A stretch of 64,000 nucleotides of DNA from Peromyscus leucopus (GCF_004664715.2 NC_051076.1:3350451-3414450); one strand, 5' to 3'. Counted from the first letter of the stretch, positions 45,471 to 59,650 are shown. The notes: a model not told the origin generated them from the letters alone. Translations and numbers: made by a program.

Positions 45471-48400
45471 TTTCAGTGGGTGGTATCTTTCTCATCCACA
45501 CACAATGTTACTTATGCCTACTGTGTATTTTACGCTGATTTGTTATTGGCACTCTTACACCCACAGCACAAGAAGAAATCTAGTCTTGGGCCTCTGGACT
45601 TCCAGCACCTAGTACTTTCCGCTACATTTAGAAGAGAATTTTCCCTCTTCCACAGACACCAAATAACATCTGCCTCACCTCCCCCAAAAATGTGCACAGC
45701 CTTGCTAGGACATAGAGAGTTTGCTTTCACTTGAGATTATATAATTTCTTGAGGATGTTAATTCACAAAAATGTCTGACTTCAGCCCAAGGGTGAGGAGA
45801 AAACAAGGGCTTTGGAATCAGAAGTGCTGAATCAAATCTCAATATCACTCATCAACTGTGTGACTTTAATTTAAATCATTCAATAATTACACTTTCACTA
45901 ACAATATAAAGGAAATAATATATGTGTAACCAAGACTGGGAGAACAGTTTCCTCTTCCATGGATGGCATACGGAGACCAAGATATGCCATCTCCTTGCTT
46001 CACTAGAGACTCATCCTGGCTCCACCCTGCCTAGAGTCTAGACATTTGGATGTGTCTTCCCACGCCCTCGTGACTTGTTCCTATTATCCAAACACAAACA
46101 ACCATGGCCCTGTGTGGTTCCCTTCACCCTATTCCTGTACTCTACCCACATGGGCATGACTCTACAGCACCAGGCTCTGTACAGACCATGGGGCCTCAAG
46201 AGTATTTTCTTGCTTATCAACCATAAGCAGTGGAAAGGAACCAGCAAGGAACCAAACCCAGTGTATACTTTCCTCATGGCCACTGACCAGGAAAAGGAAG
46301 GAAAGCAATGCCCTCTTATAGATGGCAGGCTGATTAAAAGGACAGTATCTCTTACTTATCCCAGAGGCATGCCATATGTATAAAAAAGTGACCTGTGAGA
46401 GTTCACATCCTCCTCTAAGGCTGCAGTCTTGGGGACACACTAAAGCCAGAGGACAGAGCCAAGATATGCACTCAACAATTCATAGCCCTAGTAAGGAAAA
46501 GATACCGTGGAACCCAGATGGTGTAGACCAATCAGGTCCCTGGGTAGGACACCTTGCATTTTACTATGGTCAGCCATGCTATTTCATCTTCAGTACCACA
46601 GCTGTCTTCCAGAACTCACAGACTCAGAGGCCAAGGGAAAAGTGCCAGGCATGCTTAGATCCTACAAGGCATGCTAACTGTCCTGCCTGCTTGGCTGGCA
46701 ATGCACAATTCTGCCTGTCACACAGCAGAAGCCAGGTTAGTGACTAGGAGCAAAGCATTAGATGAGGGTCTGAAAGAGGGAAATGGGCAGGGTGGTGCAG
46801 CCCTAATTTACAGAGACAGCTGTGTGACAAAAGGCAAAGCCAAGATCCTCTTTGCTCTCCACCCACTTTCCCAATCAGGCAAAAGAAGGGTTGTGAATGG
46901 TAGCAGAGGTCACTAGAGTTGGGCACAAGACCTAGGGTTCTGAAGTACAACTAGCAGCACATCTGGCTTCAGCCTCCCAGTGGGGTTCATCTTGAAGAAC
47001 CATGTTTATTCCTTTCCACCTCCCAGCTGTAAAGCTGACTGAACTTACCTTTTTGTCAAACTTCCGCTCCTCCATTCCCCAGCTGTCCCTCGCACACCAC
47101 TGAGTCAGTGACTGAATTTGTCCAGCTCCTTAAAATAACAGATAACTCATCCAAACTGACTTTCTTGGCAGGGATCTCAGAGGCTTGTCTCAAGGGGAGA
47201 GACAAGACAATCAAATGTGTGAGTCGGATTCATTAATCTTCCTTGGACAGTAGTGGGAGGGGGCAGGGAAGGTGAAACACATCTACATAATGCCAGTAGT
47301 GTAAGTAGCATGACCTGGCTGGGGTTGAGATTCTACAGGTACCTAGTAGAATTATCCATGATTATTCCTTTCCTCTTTAGACCCTAGACATTTGGCTGCT
47401 ATTTAGTTCCTAGTAGCCCTAAGGGCCAAGAACACTGCCAGCAATGATAGACTGGGACTTCTGAGTATTGCAGCAAGCACCTGCTGTCTGCTTTCTGGTT
47501 TGTGTCTACAATGAAGCTGTCATTCCAGTTTTGAGGGACATCACCACTTTAACTCAACACTGCTGTTGTTGTAAGGCAGAGGAAAAGTGTTTCCCTGTCA
47601 AGTGACTGGAGATATTCTGAAGACAATTGAAGGCCTAAAGAAGAAAATGATTTGTTCAAAGGAAAATCCCAAGTAGAGAAAAAGCTAGAATCCAGTCACT
47701 GCTCAGCCCAGTCTAAACTTTAGACCCCAGACCTAGCCTAAGCTCCTTAAAAGCTCAGTGTGTCCAAAATACCCATTCTTCAGAGGAAAGAGCATGCTTG
47801 AGCCCTGGGCAGTTCCTAGAACCTTAGGGACTGTAAAGGGAACTACACCCAGAATAAGCTCAGGTTAGATGTCAGCAGCCAAGAAGCTTCCTTCCCACAA
47901 CTGTGGGAAGTAAAAGTGCCCTGGTACTATCATACCCTGTCTACAGTGCTGCCCAGATGTCTCCCAAATATCTCACAGCCTAGCTAGTTGAGCAGGCTGA
48001 CCTTATGCCAGCACTCTGCCAGTTACTCACCCCATTCACAGAGAAGCCAGGAATGGAGGAATGGAAAGAAAAGAACAATTGTTGGAGGTTCTGAATGGTA
48101 AAGTTTGAGGGAACATGTCCAGGGAGCAAACATACTCTACCTATCTGGGAGGAAGGCTCAGGCCTTTCCTTTGTTGCTTCTAGTTTCTAATCAGCAGCCT
48201 GATATTAGTCCACCAACAAGACTAGGTCCATGTTACATCAGACCACAGCTGAAGTCATGGAGCCACATAAATTGGTGAATCAAGAGTACCTATGAGAAGG
48301 AAAAGACTATCTAATCTACCATACTCCACCACTCAACACTATGGGCTTATTCACTACCCACCTTCCTTCCCAGGACAACTTCCTCTCCCTGCCTTGCTAA

Positions 48401-50738
48401 ATGGGGGTAAAGATAAAGAACAGAAAGAACAGACATGGCTCTTGGACCAGCAGCTGAGAATGTCCTCATTCATCCTAAAGAAAAAAATCAAAGGGAAGAA
48501 GAGGAAGGGTTGTAGGAAAGCACAGAGAGTAAAAGGTCAAAAGAGTGAAGAAAGGTCAAAAGATATTCTTGAGTAGAGCAAGTTAAGCAGGAAACAGAGG
48601 AGATACTGTAAGCTTGTATTTGATGTATGGCATAACCACCTTTAGCCATACTGAGTGCCCAAGTCTTTCCTTCTCTAAACATGGCATCCTACTGGCCCTC
48701 ATTCCACCTCAGCAACTTCATCCAGCATGACCTTTCATTTATCAGCATCTGAAATAGGAAAAAGAAGAATAAGTATGGCAGACCGAAGCCTGATGTGGAC
48801 ATATACACCTTCCAGCCCTTGGAGATAACTCACTCTCCACACTGTGGTTATGATAGAAGTACTATTCTCCCACAGGGAAGGATAGACACGTCTGATAAGA
48901 ATGGCTTAGCTCAAGGCTATATATAGTTGAGGTTCCTACCAGTCTAGAGATTTGGAGCTAGAACTTGGCAGATCTATGCCAAGTGCTGGCAAGGACCATC
49001 CTCATGCAGCCAGCCAGCTAAGAGCCTCAGCACAAGCTGGCCACAGTGAGTGGAGCAGGGTCCTTCATGAGGCTCTTAGTACTCCTCACCAAGGACATGG
49101 CTACTGGATCCATTTTAGAGAAAACTAGCTTCTAAAATGTGAGTCTAAGGAGATATGTAGTGGCTGAATACTAAATTCCAGCCTTTCCTTCTGAAGACAA
49201 AGGGAGGGCACATAGGAGAGGAAGAAGGTATAGCACCCAGGATTACAGATATCTATTGACTTTGCATATTTGAAAGTAGAAAAGAACATACAAGAATGAA
49301 GATGAACACTTACCTACTGAAAGCAAAATGGTCAAGTAGCTCCTCTTTTCTGTTCTATAAAAATGCAAGCAAACTGCTTTAACCAGCAGTATGGCTTAGA
49401 TGCACAAACATCATCCTCAGCTGAGTCTGAGTTGCCAAGAGGTTGTCACCTACTTAGAGATGGAGTTGTATTCTGTTGAATTCTCTGTTGGGAAGAGAAA
49501 GGAAGGTAGATCAGCTGGGCTCTGTTCACAAAATTAATCAAGCAATGATTTTCAATCGGAGTTTATATCTAGCCCCTGAGATAATAGTCCTCAGCTGTGA
49601 CAGATGCAAGATAACCCTGGGCAGAGCAATGTGGAAAAAGACCAGTACCCGTGGGCACAACATCTGAGTACCTATCCACTACCCTTTTGTCAAGTGACAA
49701 ACAAACAACAAAGTTCTCTGAAACATGATAGTCAGGTTTTCATCATATGCATAGCTCAGAACCAAGAAGTATAACCCTCAAGTACCCAACTCCTACACAT
49801 ATGCAGCCTTTGTAGTCATGATGTTCTCTACTCGGACACAAAAGCTAGAGGCTTTGGATACCTTTGAGAGCACTGTGAGTATAGATATAGTTATAGCTAG
49901 TTCCTATGCCTGTTCTGCTCTACTCTGCTGTGATCTCAGTCATATCTCCCTGCCCCCATTTGGTCCTCAGACATACCTCCCAGAGATCCCAAATGAGTCA
50001 TTCTAGGTGGTCCTTGGGTAGAAGAAGTGCTCTGGTGCCAAATGTCTACACTAAAATCAGTGGCTAGAAAATGTAATAATTAAAAGTGGTACCTGGAAAA
50101 AGCCTGGATGAAGCTCAGGGCCAGGATGTCTCTCATACCCAAACTTAAATTGTTTGTTCCTCACCTAGACTGTGTCAAAGATGCCAGAGAGAAAAGGGTA
50201 ATAGTTTGACCAGGATACAATTGCAATAGAGGCATGATGGGTGGGGCAAGGGGTCATGTGTCTTTAGCACAATGCTGCAGGAAAAGCCTAGAACTCTGAG
50301 CTTCCATGACGATGTGCTAAAGGGGCAGAAGGAAGATGCAGAGAGAATTCATTTCAAAGAAAGCGAGGAAGATGGAAGGAAAAAGTAAACTCTGACATGC
50401 CACCACAAGGAATGGGAAAGCTGACATACTACAGGGGAGGTTAGGGCAAGTGAGGTAGACTACCATCCACACAAAGCTCAGCAGACAAAGGGTGTTCCAG
50501 CATCCTACCTCTACTAAAGCATCTACTCCAGGGGACTACAGTACACTGTCATGGAGGATCTCCTTGGCCACTGTGGGAAGAAGGAATCTGTCACCTTCTA
50601 CCCTCAAGAAGACCACCAAACCTATCACATACAGACCCACTGAGAAATCCTAAGGGGTATCCAGCTCTGAAAAATATGTCTATCATTTGGGACCAGTGAG
50701 AAGAATTTTTAAAAAAAAGAAGAAAAAAGGAGAAGAAG

Positions 50739-50743
<5 letters not shown>

Positions 50744-50781
<38 letters not shown>
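50744..50781. repeat. (TG)n microsatellite
   Basis: About 19 TG units next to a purine-rich stretch. Confidence 0.95.
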
Positions 50782-50786
<5 letters not shown>

Positions 50787-53700
50787 GGTACTGTTTTCTA
50801 AGCCCACTGAATAACCAGCTGTCTCTCCTCTGAATCTAAAATCCAAGGGTCTCAGAACCCTTGTGAGGTGTCTGGTGTTTCCCCATCCCTGACACACAGC
50901 AGTGGCCTTCTTACTACCTAGCCCTCCCTAAAAATGCCCCAAGGCTGAGAATCGGCCCAGAGCCCCAATGAGCTGTTTTTGCTGCTTTCATGTTGTCAGA
51001 ACATTCTGGCTGTTCAGCTGAGAGCTCCATCTCCCGGCTCCTGATACACTGAGTCATCTTCCAAAGAGGAAAAAAAGGAAACACACACACACACACACCA
51101 AAACAGCCATCACCAGGGCCCAGATTGCTGTCGACAGAGGACTCTCAGCTACACAGCCCAGAATTGGTGATGAGGGCCATCAGGGTGCTCAGATACCCCT
51201 CCCACAGGGCTCACAGCATCAGGAAGCATGCAGTCACTGTTGAGATTCAGCAAGAAGAGAAACAAACCTAGCATCAAAAGGCTCCTACCCAGGAACACTC
51301 CCTGCTTAACCTCCATTCTGCTACCACCAGTGCCCCTTTGTTTCTAAAGCAGGAAACAAAGGGGCACTACCCCTGGGGGAAAACCACCACCTTGTGGGCT
51401 TGAGGTCCAAACTACTGAGACATTCCTCTCTGGACTTGCTGTGACAGCATAGAAGTACATAAATCTCCCTTAATTTGGTAGTCACCTGCTATTATCTCAT
51501 TTTACATGTCATAAGTCCCCAGGCAGGAAAAGAGGGCTTCAGACAAATCTACAAGGAACAGACAATACAATGGACATGCCTACAGAATAGGCTGCTAGGG
51601 CTCTACTTCAAAAACTAAGGTCACTTAGGTTGGAAATAGAATGACTTGTCTAAAATTACCCAACTGAGATTGGGGTACAGACATGGTATGACCAATCCAA
51701 TGTGTTCACCTGCCTCAATGCCTGGGGCTCACCCTCCTCTGAAGGGATTCCTACCTACCTACCTCTGGCTGTTCTTACAGGAGGAAGGCAGGAAAAAACA
51801 AAACAAAACAAAACAAAAAAACAACCAAGGTTTGTTTATTTCATCTACAAAAAAATATATCACCTTGACCGAATCTGGCTATGCAAGAAAAGGAGAATGT
51901 TACAAAGTAGATATAGACCAGTTGAATGACCTAATATAGTGTTAAGAGACTTACAATATTCCTAAAATAGCCACATTGAAAGGTGTTGCCTTCTAAGATT
52001 TTGCAAACATGGAAGATTCATACAGGAAAAAGACTCTGGAAGACTGGGATTCTTGTCAGCCACAGGACTCTTCTTAAAAGGGTTATGATAAAAAAGAAAC
52101 AAGTAACTGTTCTTGAAGTGTCTAATGTGGCATCCAGCAACAGAAGCTCTGAATAGGGATGTCTTCCTCCCTCTTCCCCAGGCTTCTTGTTAGAGCACAA
52201 ACTCTGATTGAAAACACACGGAACTACACACAACAAAATACCATGAAAGAAAGGAGATTTATAGCAGTGGTTACAGGGATTTCTTCTTAGAGGGCGCTCA
52301 GGGAGGGCTCCATGAAGACAGTGGGACTGCAACAGGTAGAGAGTAGGCATGGAAAACACCGGTGTTGAAAAGGGAGAAAATAAAAGCAGAGAAATGTGAG
52401 TTGGCCAGTTTTTACCTGAGGAAGGCTTCTTGGGAAAGCTAAGGCCACTTTCAGACAGCCCTGAGTATTTGACTGAATGGGAGGAATTTCAACCTGACAA
52501 TGATAGGAAACCATTTTAAATCTCTGAGCAGGAAGACAAGATGGCCGCTATCCGCAGCAGAGCCTAGAAAGGGTTGGGCAGCAGGGAGCCTCACTAGAGG
52601 ACAGCAGTTAGAACTGTAGCCCTGGCAGGGGGCATGGAGGAAAGGCAGGGCTACCGACCAAACACTGCTGCCTGCTGTGTACCTCACCCCCATCCCCATG
52701 TGGAGGCTGCCAGAGACAGAGCCTATTTGAAGAACACAAAACACAGGTCTGCCACATCTCAGATGAGCTGCTGTGTCTGCCTCTACTCTCCCTAACACTA
52801 GGCTCTTCATGGAACATCTCTGAGTTTCAGGCTAACTAGGGTATGGAAGCCAAGTGCCGATACTCTAAAGATGGGGCCCTAGGTCATGGAACCCTGACCC
52901 AGAAGGTTTCCATTTAGACCCCGACCCAGTTCTTGTGACCAAGGGTGGGATCGGACAGTTCTGCCTCCAGACCACCTTCACTGCAGCAATCATAGTTACA
53001 TCCATATATGTAGTGCCTGTACCCCTCTATCATAGACCCCTGTTTTACCCCCACCCACTTCTCAGAATTGGCACAGCAGGGCCAGCAAAACCAACAGCAC
53101 CAGCCACCATGTGGAAGACCAGCAGAGATGCCTTCAAAATGGCAGCCTCAAAGGAATCCAGAACCCAGCCAGGGAAAGGAAAGCTAGAGACAAGGAAGGG
53201 GAACTGCCAACCCCTCCCAATAGGCTTTCACACCTTCCCTCACACTAATACTGTCAGGTCTTCTTCAGAAAGGGTAAAAGGGAAAGGAGGACACTACCCC
53301 CACCTCCAAGCCCCAGGGACCATAGGTGACACAGGGTACTCAGAAGGACATTCTGGGGCCCACATCCCCAAATGAGACAGCAGACCATTTCTGTATTCAA
53401 ATTTGGTCACTAAGTGGGCAAGGGCTAGCCCATACAGGGAGGAACCTCCCAATGTTCCCCATCAGACCCTCAGCTGTGAGCCCCGAGCAGTGGGGAAGTA
53501 GAGTTGCAAAGAAGGCTTGAGAAGGAAGACACAGGCCACCCTGAGTTATATAACAAGCAGGAGGTGTTTGTCCCAGGCCAGAGACCCAGGGCGCACTGCG
53601 CTCATGCTCTGGATGCACAGTCATGGGTGGGGCCACTACGCATAGTACAGGGCCCAGCAAACCCCCTCCCACAAATACGAGACCCACCACAGGGACAAAA

Positions 53701-54062
53701 TGGGATGCCAGAACTCTGATTTTCCAGCTTCCCTCCCCCAATACAAGACGGTTGCTGCTGTCCCAGTTTTATTCATCTCTTAGTTCCCTAGACTGACACA
53801 TCATTTTAATGGGAGTTCTTCAAACCTTTACCCACTCATTTTTCAGAAAACCTTACAACAACTAGTTTCCAAGCAATATCCTGAGGTTAGTCCCCATGCT
53901 CACCTTTCCAAGCATAAGATGGCAGCAGCTTCCAAAAGGCAGGTTCTTCCAAGAGTGGACTCTGCTCAGAGCTGATCTAAGGACCTCTGGATGATCAGAG
54001 CATCAGTGCAGATCCCTTCACTTGGTGGCAGCCCACTCAGTAGGAAGCCCAGGGTGGTCGCG

Positions 54063-54088
54063 ACAGCAGCAGCAGCAGCAGCAGCAGC
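54063..54088. repeat. (AGC)n trinucleotide repeat
   Basis: About eight uninterrupted CAG/AGC units. It lies just inside the proposed host-transcript start and is not in a supported coding frame. Confidence 0.9.
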
Positions 54089-54296
54089 TCTGCCCTACCT
54101 TGCCTGATGGTTTCCAGGGGAGCCAAGAATTATTTCTGGCGCAACACTGAGGTGTGGCAGATCGGAAAATTCCCTTTTCTGACACCAAAGCAAAGGACAA
54201 ATATTTTCTTCCAATTTGGTCAATCCTCTTCAAACCAGTCTCCCCAATCTCCTCCTTCAAAAAAAAAAAAGTTTGGGGCACTCTAAGCTCTTCTTC

Positions 54297-54560
54297 CTTA
54301 TAGTGACTGAAAATTTAAAAAGGTAAAGGAAGAAGCTGCGACTGGGCAGTCTGAAGCAGGCAGACACACGCACCTACGCACACCCCTAAAAGAGATTTTA
54401 GAAGCTGCTGGGCTTCTCCCCCTCCCCTTTAAGCAAGTGAAATGCAAATTCAGATTTGATACCCTGTCCTCAGCCAACCAAAAAGAGCTTTTCACCTGCC
54501 ATTGGCCCTCCCACCAATGAGAGGAAGTATCTGAAGTAAGAGCCCTCCCCTGGCCAATAG
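54297..54560 (-). promoter_or_regulatory. Candidate promoter of the miR-29b-2/c host transcript
   Basis: For minus-strand transcription this block has, in order: CCAAT-type boxes at 54558-54554, 54518-54514 and 54505-54501 (the last two in opposite orientation, about 40 bp from the first), a CT-rich Sp/KLF-like box at about 54414-54425, and a TATAAG box at about 54303-54298. NF-Y typically binds such spaced CCAAT boxes. A start near 54270 follows from the TATA spacing. It lies about 19 kb upstream of the miRNAs. All of this is motif reading, not evidence of transcription. Confidence 0.35.
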
Positions 54561-55733
54561 AAGGCCAGCTCAGTCACTTAGTTAATGATGCAGCAGTACA
54601 GGGAAGGCCATCACATGTGAACTGGAAGGGAGCCAACATGGAGACACAGAGAACGCAAGGTAAACAACTTTCCAACGCCAAAAGGATGACATTTAATCCT
54701 TAAATGCTAGCTTTCCACCTAGGCTCATCCTTAACCCTTCTGCTGGCCTGACAGATCCCAGGAGCCTCACTACCTGTCCCCACAGAGCTCCTGACAAGAT
54801 GCAACAGTGACTGCGTCACCATTCTCCACTTTTCTCAACTACGCAGTGACAACCTACCAGCTTCACCCCACTTCTCCCAGCCCACCCCCTACCTTATGTT
54901 TATGCTCTTTACCACCCCAGATGCCCAGGACTAGACATTTTAAAAGGGAATGCCTGGAAAAACAGTTTCTCCTGACTGCTTCTTGTCACTTCTCACTCTC
55001 CTCCTTCCCCATGAGACCTGCACAGATGGACGCTGACACCCAAACAACCTGGAAAACCAGCCTCTCTGTCCACCAGAAGAAAGCAGGGTAAAGGGTGGGA
55101 GGTTAAGTGAGAAGCCAGGGATGGTTCACTCCTCCCCCACCCTGGTCAGGCTTAAGTAGCTGACACGAAGGGAGAAGACATTAAAGTGGAAAACACAACA
55201 ACAACAACCTCCAAGGGGAGGAAAAATAGCAAAAAGCAAGAGAGGTGAGAAAAGGCAGAGCACCCACATACCCTAGACATTGCCCTTATCACAAAAATAC
55301 GTACGTGGGGAAGAAGTAGGTTACGCCATCAAGTCCTTAATCCTCGCTGGACCACCAGTCGTCTCCTGCGCAGACCCAAATCTCTATCCAGATACAAGGT
55401 GTCGCAGTCCTGAATGTTCCAGAATCCACTCTGATTAAGTCTTCTCCTGCCACCCACCCCACTCCTGCCCCCCCCCATCTCACCTCCTCCCATGGGAACC
55501 GCCCATGGCACCTTGCGTGACATCTTAGCCTAGGCTACCCAGAGGCCTCTGGCCCCCAACAGATTTCTGAACGCTTGGCAGAACCTGGTGCCCAGTGTTG
55601 CTATGACTTGTTTCTTGCTTTCTCTCTCTGCTGCAGCACGGCTGCTGCTAGCAGACCTATCGACAGCTTGTGTGTTCGTGCTGGCTCCCTCTCCTCTCTC
55701 TCCTCTCTCCTCTCTCCTCTCTCCTCCTCTCTC

Positions 55734-55806
<73 letters not shown>

Positions 55807-57430
55807 TCTGAGCTCTGTGACGCAGATCTAAATTCTCCACTCTGCTCCTTGTGTTGCAGAAGCAGAACTGCAGCTTTTCCCCTGGAGAGGCAGAGGGCAG
55901 TGCCAAGGCTGGTCAAACAAGGGAGAGAGAAAAAAAAAGTTGGACCTACATTCTACATTTTCTTGGCCACACTTTTCAGCCTTTTTTTCCTTTTTCATAC
56001 CTAACAGCTCTGAAACACACAGGTCTCTGTCCCTGCAGCCTCTCCTCTTCCTTTGGAGTTTCATGGCAATAAGACTAACTTTAACTCTTTGAGTGGCAGC
56101 CCCCAGGGCCCAGTCAGGCCTGTCCTGTACTAAATGTTGCATCATCTTTTCTTGAGCCATATGGGCTTCTCCTAGCCATAGGCTAAAATAGACCTCACCA
56201 TAAGACCTATCCCATTAACTCTTTCTGCCACAGACAAATTCAAAATTACAGCTACGCCTGTTTTCTGGAATGATTTTTGCCTTTTTCTTCTTTCCTTCCA
56301 TTTTTTAAATCTTTTTGTTTTATTTTGTTTTGTTTTTAGCTATGAAATCAGGACTTTTATATCCTGAATTTCCTAAGGATAAAAAGCATAATTAAAACAG
56401 TGTCTGCCTAACCCACAAATGAGATCCTTCTATCAGGCCAGGTATTTGAAAAACAAATAGCAGCATGAAGAAATCCAGTGTAATGTAGCTCTCTATTCAT
56501 TCAGTGTCAAAATTTTAGGATCTGGATAGGTTTGTCCAATTACTTCCCAAAAGGCACATAGGCCACACAGTCTGCAATTCATTGCTGAGTCATTTGTTCC
56601 CAAGAGCCTTCCGGCAACATAAATGACAGCAAACAAGAGAGACGGCCAAGCCTGGGCCTGAGGTAGCCAATAACTGGTTCTTCCCTCAGGACTGGTAACC
56701 AACCAAGATGAACATACACCAGCCCAACCCTCAATCCTTGAGCAACAGTTTAGCGTACCCACATACCCAGAAACTCTTATGAGGAAGGTGTTCCACTAAT
56801 GCTTCAGAGGCAGGTGGAAGTTACCTTAGGATAACGACAGCTCTCAACTGCACCAAGGCACAGAACTTCTAACATCCCCCTTCTCTGAGAATGCTTCCAA
56901 TAACAGCTCAGATACCAACCCAATGAACCCTACATAACCAGACACATTCAACAAGGCTCGTGTTCAAACCATCCAGCCTCTAACCAGATGTTTCAGATGT
57001 GTTTGGGTCCTGGGGGCGGTAAGCTGATTCATAAAGTGCATCACATCAGGATCTTGTACTTTCAGTAAGAAGAACAGGAACAAGAGCCAGGAAACCTCCT
57101 CTTCTACACCCACTATTCTGTATAGCCTTTACACAACCACTCTAGCCAACATTTTAGTCAGCAGAGAGAAGGACCTCTTGGAAGACAACCTGGTATTCCC
57201 TGGTTTTAAAAGAAGCCTGGGGCATCTATGCCAGGCTCCCAACAGAGGGGAAAGTGCTTCAAATTTACACCTTCTGGGAGGCAGGGTAGAGTGTGCCAAT
57301 AAAGAAGTTACCTACTGGTCTGATGACCAAAGGCATATGGCTTTGATGTCACTTAAAGCAAGTCCCCCAGAATGGTTCTCTGCTTACCCAAGTTCCCATT
57401 TGCCAGTTTCCTTCTCTATGGGGAAAAACA
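54561..57430. other. Non-coding flank with CpG cluster and CT repeat
   Basis: A small CpG cluster lies at about 55300-55370 and again near 55500-55520, followed by the long CT tract. This could be an alternative or upstream promoter of the host transcript. No protein-coding gene is recognised. Confidence 0.4.
55685..55804. repeat. (CT)n / (CTCTCC)n tract
   Basis: About 120 bp of pure CT and CTCTCC units. The arginine-glutamate or serine-leucine open frames over it are artefacts of the repeat. Confidence 0.97.
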
Positions 57431-57476
57431 TGTACACACACGTACACACGTACACACATGCACGCACACATGCACG

Positions 57477-57517
<41 letters not shown>

Positions 57518-57540
57518 GCACGCACGCACGCACGCACGAG
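57431..57540. repeat. (CA)n with (CACG)n microsatellite
   Basis: A compound repeat of ACACACGT, ACGC and CA units ending in a run of CACG. It creates most of the local CpGs. Confidence 0.95.
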
Positions 57541-59650
57541 CGCCTAAGTTCATATCAGGACATTCCTGATTTATCCATGAGCCCAGGATCAAATAAACAA
57601 AGAGCTCTGCCAGAGAGCCTTCTCTTTCAGGAAAGGGAACCAGAGGGAAGCAGGCTAGGCACAGAGTTAGTCCATAATCTCACAAACTTGGTGAAATGAT
57701 GTGGCTTCTCAGTCCCATGGCAACAGGAATGTCATGGGTGAGTGGAAGTGAGAAGAGGTAAACCATGAGAACTAGTCAAGAGATGCACAGGACAAGAGTA
57801 CGGACATACAAGGCCACAGAACTTGAGGAGTGAGGCCACTGTGGTCTACAACCACAGCAAGACTGTGCTAAGCCTTCACAGGGAAATGCCCATGACAGCA
57901 GGGACAGCTCGAAAAGCATGACACCGTGTAGGAAGATTTTTTTTTTCCGTTTTCTTCCTACAAGTCCATTTACCCTCCTCAGAATTTTACTAAGATTAAA
58001 GCAGTTATCTCAGGTGCCTCTGATTAATTCTAGGTCTCTTCCATTAACCTGATTCTATGGAGCACTGAGAACAGAAAAACCCAAAAGGGATGACCAGGAA
58101 GCAGAGACGAATTCAGTTTCAAAAACATGGGTGGATGTTTATTTAGTGAAACATACAAGGAAGCAGTTTTACAGGATGCTATGGTTAGTATTTGATTTCG
58201 GGCAGCAAGGATAACTCCTGAGCAGAAACTCTGCCATCTATACTCAGAGGCCTGCCTGGGAACCTGAAAAGGCAGGGCGTCAGCTCCTGCCCAACAGCTC
58301 CAGGTTCCTCAGCTTCTCAATTTCTACAGGCCTTCGGGACTAAACAAATTCTCCAGACACAGTTAGCTCTCCTTGGCCTCCAAAGGACATGGGTCAAAAA
58401 TTCAAAATGCCAAAAACAATGTTTCTTTTTCATTAAAGGGGTGGAGCTAAACTTTGGCCCATCCTTGTCCAGGGTATGGATTGCATGCACTCTGTACTGG
58501 TCACAAACTCCATTAGCCACATCAGTGGGCAAAAGTAGGATTCCTGCTGGCCTGCTGCCTTTCTTTTCTCCCATCAGGCCCAGCTCTGGAAGACTGGATC
58601 CTTAGGGGAAGCAGGGGAGCTGTGCAAGAAGCTAACACACTCTTGGAACATTTGGGGCCCGAGTGTGTAGCCTAGATATACTAAACATAAATCTAGTCTC
58701 CCATGGAAGTAGCCAGCTAGATGCATATGTGGTGTACTAGATGTGGAAGGCATTTCTGCTAAGAACCTGGGAGTGGACAAATAGCTGGGGCTTGGTGACC
58801 TCAGGAGGTAAAGCATTCATGAAGTACCTAGTGAGTGCTAAGTTAATACACAGTACAGAAGTATAGGAAATGGGCCAACACCTCAGACAGATCTGCCAGC
58901 TTAGTATCCTCTAAGCATTCTCAAATTCGCATTATGGATACTAAAAAAGAAATCTACTCTTTAGAAGCGTGAATTTGCTTTTCCAATGAATTAATAGTAA
59001 ACATACTGATAAATGCCCAGGCTAGCCCATACTTCCCTTTTTGAAGTAACCAACTACGATGTCTCCCAGCCAGTAATAAAATAATAAAGTAGAAAAAAAA
59101 CAGTAATAAAGAAGAGAAGCAGTCTTCTGGGAAATAATGTCCCAAGAAGGAATATGCTAGTCCTTGTAGGCTGCCCCTCCAGCTCTGTGCTCAGGGCTAT
59201 CTGAAAATGGAGATCACAGAATCCAGACTGTCTAATTTTTCAGAACAAAAACTTTATGTTAAGCTCCAAGATTTTAAACACTGCCAAAAACAAAACAAAC
59301 AAACAAACAAACAAACAAACAAAAACCTTGCAAAGTCCACATACACCTACAAAACTTCCAGGGTGTTCATGGGTTCAATAATGAATGTATAATGCCAGGG
59401 AGAACAAGTACTGCCAGAGAGGGATGTAACAAGAATAAGCTCCAAAAGAAAACCAACACACATATGTTGTCATTTGAAGAAAAGAAAGGTAATCAAAGCT
59501 TTCAGATCCATATGCTTTACAGGACCACTCAGACTGGATGGTAAGTGGAATGGGATAGTCCAGTTGTCTGATCTCGCACAAAAGATTGTTATTATTGTAG
59601 ACATGAGAGAGGTACAGAACATCTGTATTTACAGGACACTTTATAGAGTT
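57541..59650. other. Unique non-coding stretch
   Basis: No gene is recognised. It contains an (AAAC)n repeat at 59286-59325. An AATAAA on the minus strand near 58143-58138 could end a leftward gene such as Cd34, but nothing coding supports that. Confidence 0.45.
59286..59325. repeat. (AAAC)n repeat
   Basis: About eight AAAC units; the last simple repeat before the change in texture. Confidence 0.93.

Larger units (their letters stand above)
34255..54275 (-). ncRNA. MIR29B2CHG: miR-29b-2/29c host lncRNA (inferred extent)
   Basis: The two miR-29 hairpins lie on the minus strand next to Cd46 in the order expected from human 1q32, where the host lncRNA runs antiparallel to CD46. The 3' end is supported by an AATAAA at 34275-34270 with a GU-rich element after it. 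The 5' end is a guess at the TATA/CCAAT block near 54.3-54.56 kb, about 19 kb upstream of the miRNAs. I did not identify internal exon borders. No open frame in the interval has a recognisable domain, and repeat density is low compared with the Cd46 introns. Other TSSs, for example near 55.2-55.9 kb, are possible. Confidence 0.55.
45471..54296. other. Unique non-coding stretch with microsatellites
   Basis: No gene is recognised. It contains (TG)n at 50744-50781, (CA)n at 51081-51099, an (AAAAC)n patch at about 51795-51825 and (AGC)n at 54063-54088. Confidence 0.5.

Noticed and set aside
54018..54281. A minus-strand frame of 87 codons with an eight-Cys run
   Set aside because: The Cys run is the (AGC)n repeat. 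It begins near the proposed host-transcript start but has no family resemblance.
55530..56004. Open frames of 78-138 codons on both strands over the CT tract
   Set aside because: They are low-complexity Ser-Leu or Arg-Glu repeats created by (CT)n, with no domain and no splice context.
57178..57699. A 173-codon forward open frame
   Set aside because: It is carried by the (CA)n/(CACG)n repeat (Thr-His runs), and the flanks show no similarity to a known protein.
58138..58816. Possible 3' end of a leftward gene such as Cd34 (reverse AATAAA and short reverse frames)
   Set aside because: No coding similarity to CD34 or any other protein could be read, and a single hexamer is not enough.
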